Below are positions 8,485 through 18,835 of a DNA stretch of 64,000 bases, one piece after another. Within the stretch, counting starts at the first letter, position 1, and each line of letters begins with the position of its first letter. The translations under genes and the position numbers were made by a program. A model generated the notes under the pieces. The model searched no databases. It worked only from the letters and a program-made list of their open reading frames with translations, and was not told the DNA's origin. Origin of the DNA: Jhaorihella thermophila (GTDB taxonomy: Bacteria; Pseudomonadota; Alphaproteobacteria; Rhodobacterales; Rhodobacteraceae). The DNA lies in NCBI RefSeq assembly GCF_900108275.1, contig NZ_FNVD01000008.1, positions 1 to 64,000 of the forward strand. Reading direction: 5' to 3'.

Positions 8485-9933
8485 CTATTCCGCGGCCACC
8501 GCCATTGCGCGCCGCTCTTCGGTCAACGAGAGGGGAAATACCTTGGCCGGGTTCAGCAACCATGCCGGATCGAACACGTCCTTGACCGCCATCTGCGCCT
8601 CGAGATCCTCGCGCGAATACTGGTGCAGCATCAATTCACGCTTCTCCACGCCCACGCCATGCTCCCCGGTCAGGCATCCGCCAACCTCGACGCAGAGCTT
8701 CAGAATTTCCGCCCCGAACGCCTCGCAGGTTTCCAGATCGCCGGGCTTGTTGGCGTCGAACAGGATCAGCGGATGCATGTTGCCATCGCCGGCGTGGAAC
8801 ACGTTGGCCACCTCCAGTCCGAATTTCTTGCTCATTTCGCCGATGCGCCTCAGCACTTGGGGCAGGGCGGTCACCGGAATCGTCCCGTCAAGGCACATGT
8901 AGTCGTTGATCTGCCCCATCGCGCCAAAGGCCGACTTGCGCCCCAGCCAGATCCGCGCCGCCTCGTCCTCGTCGGCAGCCTCGCGCAGCTCGACCGGGTC
9001 ATGCCTGCGGGCAATCTCCTTGATCTTCGCCAACTGAAAGTCGATCTCCGCCTCGCTGCCCTCGACCTCGACGATCAGCAGCGCCTCGCACATCGGATAG
9101 CCGGCATGGGCAAAGGCCTCGGTCGCCTCGATGCAGGGGCGGTCCATGAACTCGATCGCCACCGGCAGGACGCCGGCCTTGATGATGTCGCTCACGCAGG
9201 CGCCGGCCACCTCGTTGCTGTCGAACCCCATCAGCACCGGCCGCGCGCCCTCGGGCTTGTGCAGGATCCGCAGCGTGGCCTCGGTCACCACGCCCAGCTG
9301 CCCCTCCGAGCCGCAGATCACTCCCAGCAGATCCAGCCCGCCGGCATCCAGATGCGCCCCGCCGATCTCGACCACGGTGCCATCCATCAACACCATCGTC
9401 ACGCCCAGCAGATTGTTCGTGGTGACCCCGTATTTCAGGCAATGCGCCCCGCCTGAATTCATCGCGATGTTGCCCGCGATCGCACAGGCCAGCTGGCTCG
9501 ACGGATCGGGGGCATAAAAAAACCCCTCTTCCTCCACCGCGCCGGTGACCGACAGATTGGTGCGCCCGCTCTGCACGCGGATGAACCGGTTCTCGTAATC
9601 GACCTCCAGCACGTCGTTCATCCGCGCCACACCCAGGATCACGCTGTCGGCGGTGGGCAGCGCCCCGCCGGCCAGCGACGTGCCCGACCCGCGCGGCACC
9701 ACCGGGACGCCCTCCTCGTGGCAGATCCGCAAAACATCTGAAACCTCCTGCGTCGAGCCGGGCAGAACCGCCAGCATCGGCGGACACTTGTAGGCGGTCA
9801 GCGCGTCGCATTCATAAACGCGCGTTTCGCTGTCGTCATCGATCACGGCATCCGGCGGCAAGACCTCCCGCAAGCGTTGCGCCACACGCGCCTTTCTGGC
9901 AAGGATCGCGGGATCGGGACGGGGCATTTCCAT
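8485..9933 (-). CDS. glcD: Glycolate oxidase catalytic subunit GlcD
   Basis: This 482-residue FAD-linked oxidase carries the glycolate-oxidising site. The N-terminal PCMH FAD domain shows VVPRGSGTSLAGGALP, NRFIRVQSGRTNLSV, NIAMNSGGAHCLKYG and ICGSEGQLGVVTEATL. The C-terminal cap contains HAGDGNMHPL and TGEHGVGVEK, the histidine-rich motifs of the GlcD/D-lactate dehydrogenase family. The start at 9933 is supported by AAAGGAG 8 nt upstream. It is the first gene of glcDEF, which is probably controlled from the palindrome just upstream. Glycolate is a major phytoplankton exudate, consistent with a marine heterotroph. Confidence 0.97.
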   Translation of the reverse strand: MEMPRPDPAILARKARVAQRLREVLPPDAVIDDDSETRVYECDALTAYKCPPMLAVLPGSTQEVSDVLRICHEEGVPVVPRGSGTSLAGGALPTADSVILGVARMNDVLEVDYENRFIRVQSGRTNLSVTGAVEEEGFFYAPDPSSQLACAIAGNIAMNSGGAHCLKYGVTTNNLLGVTMVLMDGTVVEIGGAHLDAGGLDLLGVICGSEGQLGVVTEATLRILHKPEGARPVLMGFDSNEVAGACVSDIIKAGVLPVAIEFMDRPCIEATEAFAHAGYPMCEALLIVEVEGSEAEIDFQLAKIKEIARRHDPVELREAADEDEAARIWLGRKSAFGAMGQINDYMCLDGTIPVTALPQVLRRIGEMSKKFGLEVANVFHAGDGNMHPLILFDANKPGDLETCEAFGAEILKLCVEVGGCLTGEHGVGVEKRELMLHQYSREDLEAQMAVKDVFDPAWLLNPAKVFPLSLTEERRAMAVAAE

Positions 9934-9946
9934 TGGCAGAACTCCT

Positions 9947-9967
9947 TTGGTAAATTGATATTACCAA
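9947..9967. promoter_or_regulatory. Candidate GntR/FadR-type operator for glcDEF
   Basis: Perfect inverted repeat TTGGTAA (9947-9953) / TTACCAA (9961-9967) with 7 nt between arms, 13 nt upstream of the glcD ATG and adjoining its ribosome-binding site. TGGT...ACCA symmetry is known for the PdhR/GlcC/FadR branch of GntR regulators. No regulator gene lies beside it in this window. Confidence 0.55.
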
Positions 9968-10090
9968 TTCGCCGGATTGGCAATGGCGAACACTCTGGTA
10001 AAGGCCGCCCCTTTCAAATCACCGACGAGCCCCGCTGCAACGCCGACAAAGGGTCAGGCGCAGGCCATCCGGCGCACATCCTCAAATCAT

Positions 10091-10147
10091 CTTCATCTTG
10101 CCGCAAATACTCACAAGCTCCGGTTTTCCGGCCCCGGAAAACCGGAG
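10091..10147 (+). repeat. Interspersed core element with perfect 14-bp hairpin, copy 3
   Basis: Core CTTCATCTTGCCGCAAATAC at 10091-10110. Beyond it are perfect 14-nt arms CTCCGGTTTTCCGG (10118-10131) and CCGGAAAACCGGAG (10134-10147). It lies between rlmH and glcD, antisense to both. Confidence 0.8.
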
Positions 10148-10181
10148 AGAATAGCCTTGGCGGGAGCAGCCCGCCGCATTT

Positions 10182-10201
10182 AAAAAACCCGCCTCCAGGT
10201 T
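10182..10201 (-). terminator. Weak terminator after rlmH
   Basis: On the minus strand AACCT (10201-10197) pairs with GGGTT (10190-10186), including one G-U pair, and is followed by six T (10187-10182). It lies directly past the rlmH stop codon. The stem is short, so confidence is moderate. Confidence 0.45.
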
Positions 10202-10205
10202 CCGA

Positions 10206-10676
10206 TCAGGCCCGATGATAGGGCGCGCCCGTCAGGATCGTCGCCGCACGATACAGCTGTTCGGCCAGCATCACCCGCACCAGCATGTGCGGCCAGACCA
10301 TCCGCCCCAGCGACACGCTGAAATCCGCCTCGGCGCGCAGGGCGGGGTCGATGCCGTCGGCGCCGCCGATCACCAATGCCAGATCCGACCGCCCCGCATC
10401 CCGCCAGCGCTCCAGCTTGCCCGCAAATTCGGGCGAACTCAGAACCTTTCCCCGCTCATCCAGGGCGCACATCAAGGCGCCGCGGGGCAGGGCCTTGCGC
10501 AACAGCGCCGCCTCGGCGGCCATGCCGCCCCCTCTGCGGTCCTCGACCTCGACCACCGAAGCCGGACCAAGGCCCAAGGCCCGACCGGTCCGGTCAAACC
10601 GGGTCAGATAGTCGTCGATCAGGGTCTTTTCCGGGCCCGAGCGCAACCGCCCGACCGCACAGATCGTCACGCGCAT
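10206..10676 (-). CDS. rlmH: 23S rRNA (pseudouridine1915-N3)-methyltransferase RlmH
   Basis: This 156-residue SPOUT-class methyltransferase uses SAM to methylate pseudouridine 1915 in helix 69 of 23S rRNA on assembled ribosomes. The SPOUT trefoil knot region is visible as LALVIGGADGIDPAL with the C-terminal LGRMVWPHMLVRVMLAEQLYRAATILTGAPYH signature and the terminal YHR. Length is normal (E. coli 155). It follows rsfS in the same direction with a gap of about 47 nt, the usual arrangement of these two ribosome-related genes. Confidence 0.97.
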   Translation of the reverse strand: MRVTICAVGRLRSGPEKTLIDDYLTRFDRTGRALGLGPASVVEVEDRRGGGMAAEAALLRKALPRGALMCALDERGKVLSSPEFAGKLERWRDAGRSDLALVIGGADGIDPALRAEADFSVSLGRMVWPHMLVRVMLAEQLYRAATILTGAPYHRA

Positions 10677-10723
10677 GTCCGCTCAGCCGGGTGTTCCCGC
10701 CGTCAGGCGGCGCCGGGCGCTGC

Positions 10724-11149
10724 TCACGCCGTCGGGGTGGCGCCGGCCGGCATCCACATCTTTTCCAGCTGGTAGAATTCGCGCACCTCGGGGCGGAAAA
10801 TGTGAACGATCACATCGCCGGTGTCGATCAACACCCAGTCGCCCGCCTCCTTGCCCTCGACGCGACTGGAAAAGCCGAACGCCTGCTTGAGCCGGTCGAT
10901 CAGCTTGTCCGCCATCGACGACACCTGCCGGGTCGACCGGCCCGAGGCGATCACCATGTAGTCGCCGATCGCCGTCTTGCCGCGCAGGTCGATCTGCACG
11001 ACGTCTTCGGCCTTGTCGTCTTCGAGCGAGGAAAGAACACGCGCCAGCACGTCTTCGCTGGCGGGGTGTGGCAGGCCGGGTATCATGCCGGCCGTTTCAT
11101 CAGCGGCCCTTGCCGCTTCTGGTTGGGGTGACAGGACCAGGTCCTCCAT
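10724..11149 (-). CDS. rsfS: Ribosome silencing factor RsfS
   Basis: This protein of about 141 residues binds L14 of the large subunit and blocks subunit joining when cells starve. The RsfS/Iojap domain is clear: DDKAEDVVQIDLRGKTAIGDYMVIASGRSTRQV, AGDWVLIDTGDVIVHIF and REFYQLEKMW at the end. ATG 11149 (MEDLVLSPQP) gives a short N-terminal extension; an internal ATG at 11086 would begin nearer the domain. The frame is open further upstream to 11317 but without family similarity. It is probably co-transcribed with rlmH. Confidence 0.93.
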   Translation of the reverse strand: MEDLVLSPQPEAARAADETAGMIPGLPHPASEDVLARVLSSLEDDKAEDVVQIDLRGKTAIGDYMVIASGRSTRQVSSMADKLIDRLKQAFGFSSRVEGKEAGDWVLIDTGDVIVHIFRPEVREFYQLEKMWMPAGATPTA

Positions 11150-11748
11150 TCTGCACGCCGCCAATCCCCGGCGCCGGGATATTTCAAAGGTAACAACGAG
11201 GCGGCTCCATTTCAACGAATCCGCCGCCGCGTCAAGATCACACGATTGCGTCAGTGACCCTCTTGCCGCACCTCGACCGCGAGAACCGGCATCAAGTGCC
11301 CGGGATCCTGATGGCATCGGATTGCTGTGGCGGCGGCCCGAACCGGGCCGGCCAGTCTTGCGGGAACATGCGGTCCTCTGTGGGGAGGGGGCCGTGTCGT
11401 TTCAATGATCGCCGTCCCCTTTTTTCGCTTCCTGTACGGCCTGATCGGCCGCTGCCTTTCCGACCTTGCCTTGCTGCGCCATGCCGGTTCCGCCCTCGGA
11501 TTTGCGCAGCAGGCGGGGGCGGCGGCGTGTCAGGGCAATCAAGGAATGCTTCGCGGCTTGAATGCAACGGGTCTCGGCTGTATCTGAACATCCATGAAAC
11601 CGGTTCCGCCCCTGCGTCTGGATCTGCAAGACCGCGCCCGCCTGCGCGAGCGGTTCTTTGGCGCGGCCCGCACGGTTCTGGCCCGGCCATAGGCCGCGCC
11701 CCTCTGACGCCCTGCCAATTTTCACCTGCAAACGGGAGAGGACCACCC
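11150..11748. other. 600-bp gap upstream of leuC
   Basis: No confident gene. Two tiny frames are possible: 11402-11482 minus (26 residues, [20 protein letters not shown]...) and 11594-11692 plus (32 residues, [20 protein letters not shown]...), neither with a convincing Shine-Dalgarno. Inverted arms GGCGCGGCC / GGCCGCGCC flank 11660-11700. There is no leucine-codon run and no attenuator hairpin with a T-tract, so I see no classical leu leader. Confidence 0.4.
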
Positions 11749-13155
<1,407 letters not shown>

Positions 13156-13192
13156 GCTCCGCTCATTGAATGTTCGTCAGGGAGTTTTTCAA

Positions 13193-13714
13193 ATGAGCGA
13201 ATGGCTGAAGTGGTTCCTTCTGGGCCTTTTGTCGGTGGTGTTCGGCGTGATCGTCCTTGGCGCTCCGGTCGTGGCGTCGGTGTCGGTTACCCTGCTGACC
13301 GGCGTCCTGCTGCTGGCAAGCGGCGTGTTGCAGGTGATCGGCGGTTTCACCACCACCGGCGCCGGCAACCGGCTGCTGGCGTGGCTCATGGGTCTGCTGA
13401 TGATCCTTCTCGGCTGGTCGTTCCTGAAAAACCCCCTCGCGGGCCTGCTGGCCCTGTCGACCGTGGTGCTGATCCTGCTGGCCGCCAGCGGCATCGTCCG
13501 CATCATCCTGGCGCTACAGATGCGCGGCACCCAGTTCTTCTGGCCGACGCTGTTTTCCGGCGTCGTGTCGCTGGGCCTGGCGATCTTCGTCTGGGGCAGC
13601 CCGGGCGCGACGCTTGCGCTTCTGGGCGTGCTGCTGGGCGTGGAAATGCTGGTCAACGGGTTCGGCCTGATCTTCCTGGCGTTCTTCCTCAAGGACGTCG
13701 AAACCAAAGCCTGA
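13193..13714 (+). CDS. HdeD-family (DUF308) membrane protein
   Basis: This 173-residue inner-membrane protein has six hydrophobic helices arranged as three similar hairpins (for example [40 protein letters not shown] and [18 protein letters not shown]), the DUF308 repeat pattern. HdeD in E. coli is linked to acid resistance at high cell density; no biochemical function is known. The start at 13193 is preferred over 13166 because GGGAG lies 8 nt upstream. It sits between leuC and leuD, so it is probably transcribed with the leucine genes although no pathway link is known. Confidence 0.88.
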   Translation: MSEWLKWFLLGLLSVVFGVIVLGAPVVASVSVTLLTGVLLLASGVLQVIGGFTTTGAGNRLLAWLMGLLMILLGWSFLKNPLAGLLALSTVVLILLAASGIVRIILALQMRGTQFFWPTLFSGVVSLGLAIFVWGSPGATLALLGVLLGVEMLVNGFGLIFLAFFLKDVETKA

Positions 13715-13755
13715 CATGCGGGGCAGGGCGTCCGCCCGCCTCGCCGGAGAAAGAC

Positions 13756-14361
13756 ATGGAAAAGTTCACCAAACTCACCGGGGTCGCCGCGCCGCTTCCC
13801 CTGATCAACGTCGATACCGACATGATCATCCCCAAGCAGTTCCTCAAGACCATCAAGCGGTCGGGACTGGGAAAGAACCTGTTCGACGAGATGCGCTACG
13901 ATGCCGACGGCAACGAAATCCCCGATTTCGTGCTGAATCAGCCGGCCTATCGCAACGCGCAGATTCTGGTCGCGGGCGACAATTTCGGCTGTGGTTCGTC
14001 GCGCGAACACGCGCCTTGGGCGCTGCTGGACTTCGGCATCCGCTGCGTGATCTCCACCAGCTTCGCCGACATCTTCTACAACAACTGCTTCAAGAACGGC
14101 ATTCTGCCGATCGTGGTCAAGCCGGAAGAACTGGAAAAGCTCATGGACGACGCCAGCCGCGGCGCGAATGCCGTTCTGACCGTGGACCTGGAAGAGCAGA
14201 CCATCACTGGCCCGGATGGCGGGACGATCCATTTCGACATCGACCCGTTCAAGAAGCACTGCCTGCTGAACGGGCTCGACGATATCGGGCTGACGCTGGA
14301 AAAGGCCGACGCGATCGCCGCCTATGAAGCCCGCGCCGCGGTCGAGCGTCCCTGGGTCTGA
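13756..14361 (+). CDS. leuD: 3-isopropylmalate dehydratase small subunit
   Basis: This 201-residue swivel-domain subunit partners LeuC. Signatures are [19 protein letters not shown], the loop [19 protein letters not shown] (GSSREHA is the family hallmark) and [19 protein letters not shown]. Full length. GGAGAAAGAC upstream of ATG 13756 gives the ribosome-binding site. A strong hairpin follows the stop, closing the leuC-HdeD-leuD unit. Confidence 0.98.
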   Translation: MEKFTKLTGVAAPLPLINVDTDMIIPKQFLKTIKRSGLGKNLFDEMRYDADGNEIPDFVLNQPAYRNAQILVAGDNFGCGSSREHAPWALLDFGIRCVISTSFADIFYNNCFKNGILPIVVKPEELEKLMDDASRGANAVLTVDLEEQTITGPDGGTIHFDIDPFKKHCLLNGLDDIGLTLEKADAIAAYEARAAVERPWV

Positions 14362-14397
14362 ACCGGGCGAAACGATTCGGCAATCTACGATCATTCG

Positions 14398-14427
14398 GGC
14401 GCCGGTTCCTGCGGACCGGCGCCGTTT
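14398..14427 (+). terminator. Terminator of the leuCD operon
   Basis: Perfect 9-bp stem GGCGCCGGT (14398-14406) / ACCGGCGCC (14415-14423), 8-nt loop, followed by GTTTTC. It lies 37 nt beyond the leuD stop. Confidence 0.75.
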
Positions 14428-15192
14428 TCATGCCTCGGCGCCGGCCAGCAGGCGGCTTGCGGCTCCAAAGGCCAGCGCCCGCGCCCCGACCGGGAAACGA
14501 TGCGTCGGTTGCACCGCCAGGGCGAGAGGTCGGCATGTCCCGCAATCAGATCCGCAAGTATCTCGCAGATGAAATATTCCGAAATCGTCGGTTGCGGCAG
14601 CAAAACCTCGTGACAGGGGCGCGCATGGCCTTCCTCGACCCGCGGGATCATGGCGCGCGCGATGTTCGCGCTCCGCGGAACGCAGTTGACGGTGTCATCG
14701 GTGGCAAAACCGGAATCCACGGGGATGCGCGGGCAACGCGCCGCCGCCTGATTCCATCCGCGGTGCGGGTCTCCGGCGGGTCGGGCTGGTCGGCAGACCC
14801 AGGTTTTCGGGCTCGTTCCCGGTCGTCATGGAAATGTCACCTGCCCGTTGTTGCGGCTGCGGGATTTGAAGGGGTCGACGCCAATTCAACCTGCCTTGCG
14901 GTATCCTGTGCGATCCGGGGCTTGGCTTCTTGTGGTCGGCCGCTGGTGCGCCACAAGATGTTGCAATCTTTGGGGCGGCGACGAAATTTGGCCACGGTGA
15001 TGATGCAACTTCGCACCAGTCTTTCCATTTTTCTGCCTTGAATCAGCGATTTCGTGGTCGGGCCGCTTGAGCGCATGGCCGAAGGTCGGCACAAATGAGG
15101 CCAAATTGAGGCAGTCCGCCGACCGAGGCGGGTTCAAGTTGGCACAAAGGTTCGGCAATGCACCGGCCTGTCCAGTTTGAAGGGATCGGACA
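14428..15192. other. 770-bp gap, possibly a decayed gene
   Basis: No intact gene recognised. On the minus strand about 14730-14510 a frame reads protein-like (PRIPVDSGFATDDTVN..., then VLLPQPTISEYFICEILADL) but has no proper start and runs into low-complexity sequence. It could be the end of a degraded regulator or enzyme. The right part, 15060-15190, is less GC-rich and probably carries the promoter of the next gene. Confidence 0.35.
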
Positions 15193-16035
15193 GTGTTTGC
15201 ACGCATGACAGGCGCGGCCCTGCGCGGGGCATTGGTTGCGGCGATGGTGATGACACCATCCTTCATCCTGCCCGAATACACCTCGGACGCGCCCGAAGTC
15301 TCGATGCTGATGGCACTGCTCGCGGCGTTGCTGACATTTTCGGAATACAGATCCGACTCTCCCAGCTTCGTGGAGTTCCGCGACGCGCCCCCCTACAACA
15401 GGATCCGTTTCGTGGCGCTGTTCGCGATGGTTCTGGTGACGTCGCTGATCGTCCTGCATCGCTATGAGCCCGCCGGTCTGAACCTGATCGTGTCCGGGCT
15501 GTCCGCCGTTGTCTCCGGATGGTTGGATTTCCCGTATTCGCCGGTCAGGCTTCTGGTCCTTGTGGTCGGGGAAGGCAACCGCGGACTCGGCGTCGAGACG
15601 ATCCGCGCAGCGGCGGGTATCACCTATGTGATCGGCATGGCCGGCGTGCTGGCGTTGCTGATGGCGATCCGGCTGCATGGTTGGCCGGCCGGCAAGGGGG
15701 CGTTCAATGTCTGGGTGAACCTGCCGCTCTTTGACCCGACCGTCGGAGGAGACGTGGTGGCCCGGCTGCGCCGCGATGGCCGGATCAACGTCGCGCTGGG
15801 CCTCGTGCTGCCCTTCCTGCTGCCGGGGGTCTTGGTTCTGTTCGGCGATCGCGTGGGGCCGATCCGGTTCTCGGATCCGCACACGATCATCTGGATGATC
15901 GTTGCATGGGCCTTTCTGCCGGCCAGCACGGTGATGCGAGGGATTGCCACGATTCAGGTGGCGCGCCTGATCGAGATGAAGCGGCGCCGCGCCTATGCCA
16001 GCGCCATGGCCGAAGAGGCGATCCAGGCGGCGTGA
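15193..16035 (+). CDS. Uncharacterised multi-pass membrane protein
   Basis: I do not recognise a functional family. The 280-residue product has about six to seven hydrophobic helices (residues 9-26, 35-50, 75-92, 95-115, 135-158, 200-220 and 230-250) and a charged C-terminus (IEMKRRRAYASAMAEEAIQAA). The GTG at 15193 has AAGGGA about 8 nt upstream; ATG 15205 is an alternative. It stands alone on the plus strand and ends convergent with nlpD. Codon usage looks native, so it is probably a lineage gene rather than a recent acquisition. Confidence 0.75.
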   Translation: MFARMTGAALRGALVAAMVMTPSFILPEYTSDAPEVSMLMALLAALLTFSEYRSDSPSFVEFRDAPPYNRIRFVALFAMVLVTSLIVLHRYEPAGLNLIVSGLSAVVSGWLDFPYSPVRLLVLVVGEGNRGLGVETIRAAAGITYVIGMAGVLALLMAIRLHGWPAGKGAFNVWVNLPLFDPTVGGDVVARLRRDGRINVALGLVLPFLLPGVLVLFGDRVGPIRFSDPHTIIWMIVAWAFLPASTVMRGIATIQVARLIEMKRRRAYASAMAEEAIQAA

Positions 16036-16077
16036 GGCCAACGGGGCGCTTTCCGGCACGGCTGCCTTTGTTTCGGC

Positions 16078-17235
16078 CTACTTGAGATAAGGCATCGGAT
16101 CGACGCTGTCGAAGCCCTTGCGGACCTCGAAATGCACATAGGCCTCGGAACCGCCCCGCAGGCTCGCCAGCCTGTCGCCGCGCTTCACCCTGTCGCCCTT
16201 GCCGACGCTGATCTTGTCCAGATTGGCGTAGACGGTCAGCAGGTTGTCGCCGTGGTCTATGACGATGATCGGCACCTTGTCGGCATCCGCCGTCACGGCC
16301 CGGACCGTCCCGTCCGCCGCGGCGACGACCGGCGCACCGGGATCGCCGGCGATGTCGATTCCGTCGTTTTCATTCCTGGCATAACCGCGGATGATCTTGC
16401 CCTGAACCGGCATCGTCATGCGGGAATCGTTGCGGGTCGGCTCGCCGAGCGATACCGGCGGCGGGGGCGGCGCGGCGGCCTCGATCTTCTCGTCCGGCAG
16501 CGGCTCGGCCGCGCTGGGCGGCGGCGGCGTCGGCGATCCCTGGCCCGGTGCGGTCACAGCGGCCGGGGCGGTGCTGGCTGGCGCCTCGCCGGTCTTGATC
16601 GGGATCAGCAGATACTGCCCTTCGCGGATCGTGAAGTCAGGCCCCAGCCCGTTCCATTCCGCCAGAGCCTCCACCGGCACTTGATAGAGGCGCGAGATCG
16701 TATAGGCGGTTTCGCCCCGCTTTACCTTGTGCCGGACCGGCTCCTGTGGTTTGGGGGCGGGCTTTTGCGCAGGCGGCAGCGGCTGGCTGCTGACCGACGT
16801 ATCCGGCGCGCTGTCGATCGCGCTGCCGGCCAGCGCGGCGATGTCCACGCCACCGGGCGCGCCGGTCGCGGCCGATGGCTCGGCCACGCGGCGGGGCAGG
16901 GCGAGAATCTCGTCCTCGCGCAGGGTGTCGCCCGGGTGCAGGCCGTTGAAACGGGCCAGATCCGCCGCAGGCAAACCGACCCGCGCCGCGACATCGGCCA
17001 CCGTGTCGCCGCGGCGTGCCACCGCGACCTGATAGTGAGGATATGAAATGACCCCGCGGTTGTCCGGTGCGGGCCGGTCCGCCGTCTGCACCGAGCGCGC
17101 GGCATCCTCGGTGCTGAACCCGCCGATGGTGCCGCGCAGGTCGAAATCCACCCCGTCGCTGCAGCCGGACAGGGCGACGGCCCCAATCAGCGCGGCGCTC
17201 AGGCGCAACTGGATCGAAAACCGGGATGTGCTCAT
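16078..17235 (-). CDS. nlpD: NlpD-like lipoprotein: two LysM domains plus degenerate LytM/M23 domain
   Basis: This 385-residue envelope lipoprotein is probably an activator of septal amidases. A lipoprotein signal ends in ALSGC at residues 21-25. LysM repeats lie near 64-110 (VARRGDTVADVAARVGLP) and 168-212 (VKRGETAYTISRLYQVP), separated by Pro/Ala-rich linkers. The C-terminal M23 fold (about 275-385) has GIDIAG and HFEVRKG, but the first zinc-ligand His of active enzymes is replaced (NENDGIDIA) and YANLD stands where YAHxD is usual. It therefore looks catalytically dead, as in E. coli NlpD. It lies 59 nt after pcm in the canonical surE-pcm-nlpD order. Confidence 0.9.
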   Translation of the reverse strand: MSTSRFSIQLRLSAALIGAVALSGCSDGVDFDLRGTIGGFSTEDAARSVQTADRPAPDNRGVISYPHYQVAVARRGDTVADVAARVGLPAADLARFNGLHPGDTLREDEILALPRRVAEPSAATGAPGGVDIAALAGSAIDSAPDTSVSSQPLPPAQKPAPKPQEPVRHKVKRGETAYTISRLYQVPVEALAEWNGLGPDFTIREGQYLLIPIKTGEAPASTAPAAVTAPGQGSPTPPPPSAAEPLPDEKIEAAAPPPPPVSLGEPTRNDSRMTMPVQGKIIRGYARNENDGIDIAGDPGAPVVAAADGTVRAVTADADKVPIIVIDHGDNLLTVYANLDKISVGKGDRVKRGDRLASLRGGSEAYVHFEVRKGFDSVDPMPYLK

Positions 17236-17294
17236 GTCTCTGTCCTCGTTGCGTCCCCCCCCTTGTGGTCCGGGGGGTGGCGTGTGTCGTTTGC

Positions 17295-17942
17295 TCAGCC
17301 GTCCTTGCCCAGCCCCTCGACCAGCGGCACGAACCGCACCGGGTTCAGTTCGTCATAATCGAACCCGTCCTCGGTGCGCCGCACGCGGATCAGGCGCTGC
17401 ACCGTGTCCGACTGGCCGACCGGCAGAACCATGATACCGCCGATCCGCAACTGCGCCAAGAGAGGCCCCGGCGGATCCTCGGCGGCCGCCGTCACCAGGA
17501 TCCGGTCAAAGGGCGCCTGATCGGGCAGGCCGAAGGACCCGTCCGCCAGGATCGCGGTGATGTTGACCAGACCGAGCGTTTCAAACAGCTCGCGCGCCTC
17601 GCGCACCAGCCGACGATAGCGGTCCACCGTATAGACCCGCCGCGCCAGCCGCGACAGAATCGCGGCCTGATAGCCGGACCCGGTGCCCACCTCCAGCACC
17701 TTGTCGCGCGGAGTGATCTCAAGCGCCTGCGTCATCAGCCCCACGACGGATGGCTGGCTGATCGTCTGCCCGCAGGCGATCGGCAGCGGCATGTCCTCAT
17801 AGGCCCGTTCGGCGAACAACCCGCGTACGAAGCGCCCCCGGTCGATCGCCTCCATCGCCTCGAGCACGCGCGTGTCCGTCACGCCCTTGGATCGCAGCGC
17901 GAACAGGAACTGCATCTTGGTTTCGGCCGAGAGCTCCGTCAT
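17295..17942 (-). CDS. pcm: Protein-L-isoaspartate O-methyltransferase
   Basis: This 215-residue SAM-dependent enzyme methylates abnormal isoaspartyl residues so that damaged proteins can revert. Motifs are [21 protein letters not shown] (substrate and SAM loop), [16 protein letters not shown] (motif I), [10 protein letters not shown] and [14 protein letters not shown]. The length is typical. Its ATG overlaps the surE stop (ATGA, 17939-17942), so the two are translationally coupled. Confidence 0.97.
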   Translation of the reverse strand: MTELSAETKMQFLFALRSKGVTDTRVLEAMEAIDRGRFVRGLFAERAYEDMPLPIACGQTISQPSVVGLMTQALEITPRDKVLEVGTGSGYQAAILSRLARRVYTVDRYRRLVREARELFETLGLVNITAILADGSFGLPDQAPFDRILVTAAAEDPPGPLLAQLRIGGIMVLPVGQSDTVQRLIRVRRTEDGFDYDELNPVRFVPLVEGLGKDG

Positions 17943-18721
17943 TCGATCGCCTTCATGGCCTCCAGCGCGTCATGCGCGGTCAAATCCGCCCGCATCGGAG
18001 TGACCGAGATGTAACCGTCCAGATTGGCCGCCGCATCGCTGCCGGGCGCGGTTTCGACATGCTGGTTGCCACCCTTGATCCACAGAAACCGCCGCCCCGA
18101 AGGCGAGGTATGCGGCTCGACCGCGAAACAGGTGTCCGGCCGCCAACCCTGCCGGGTGACGCGGATGCCCTTGACCTCATTCGCCGGCACCGGCGGAAAG
18201 TTGATGTTGAAAAACAGCCGGTATTCGGCGTCTTCCGCCGGCATCGCCTCCAGAACCTTGCGCACCACATCCGCGCCATGCCCGATCGCGGCATCGAAAG
18301 GATTGTCCAGCCCCAGATTGCGCGGCCCGAAATACTGCGACAGCGCCATTGCCGGGATGCCCTGCAGCGCCGCCTCCATCGCCCCGCCCAGAGTCCCGGA
18401 ATAAAGCGCGTTCTCGGCCGAGTTGTTGCCGCGATTGACCCCGGACAGCACAAGGTCGGGCGGCGCATCGCGCATCACGTCATGCAGCCCCGCCAGCACG
18501 CAGTCGGCCGGGCTGCCCTCGGCGGCATGGCGGCGGTGACCAAGCCGGGTGACCATCATCGGATGGGTATAGCTGATCGCATGCGCCACGCCCGACTGTT
18601 CAAAGGCGGGTGCCACGACCCAGACCTCGCCGTCCGGTCCTGCGACCTCGGCCGCGATCGCCTCCAGCACCTGAAGCCCCGGCGCGTTGATCCCGTCATC
18701 GTTGGTCAGAAGTATGCGCAT
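17939..18721 (-). CDS. surE: 5'/3'-nucleotidase SurE
   Basis: This 260-residue metal-dependent phosphatase acts on nucleoside 5'- or 3'-monophosphates and is a stationary-phase survival factor. The active site starts at once: [10 protein letters not shown] gives the metal-binding Asp8-Asp9, with the conserved Ser and Asn in [12 protein letters not shown] and [29 protein letters not shown] chose ATG 18721 because the family always begins at this strand; an upstream in-frame ATG at 18785-18787 lies inside an interspersed element. Confidence 0.97.
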   Translation of the reverse strand: MRILLTNDDGINAPGLQVLEAIAAEVAGPDGEVWVVAPAFEQSGVAHAISYTHPMMVTRLGHRRHAAEGSPADCVLAGLHDVMRDAPPDLVLSGVNRGNNSAENALYSGTLGGAMEAALQGIPAMALSQYFGPRNLGLDNPFDAAIGHGADVVRKVLEAMPAEDAEYRLFFNINFPPVPANEVKGIRVTRQGWRPDTCFAVEPHTSPSGRRFLWIKGGNQHVETAPGSDAAANLDGYISVTPMRADLTAHDALEAMKAIE

Positions 18722-18781
18722 GCCGTCCTGCCTCGTTTCGGTCTTGATAGACCCCGCGGCGATGGCGGGCAAGAATCGCCG

Positions 18782-18831
18782 CTTCATCTTGCGAAAAATA
18801 CTCCCGCCGGAGGCATGGCCCGGAGGGCCAT
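18782..18831 (+). repeat. Interspersed core element with hairpin, copy 4
   Basis: Core CTTCATCTTGC...AAATACTCC at 18782-18804, antisense to surE, followed by GCCGGAGG and a perfect 7-bp hairpin ATGGCCC/GGGCCAT (18815-18831). It fills the gap between the SDR gene and surE. Confidence 0.75.
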
Positions 18832-18835
18832 TCCC

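Noticed and set aside
11594-11692. leu leader peptide with attenuation
   Set aside because: No run of Leu codons and no competing hairpins with a T-tract before leuC.
18722-18787. 22-residue N-terminal extension of SurE
   Set aside because: The extra ATG falls within an interspersed element; SurE proteins begin at the [10 protein letters not shown] strand.
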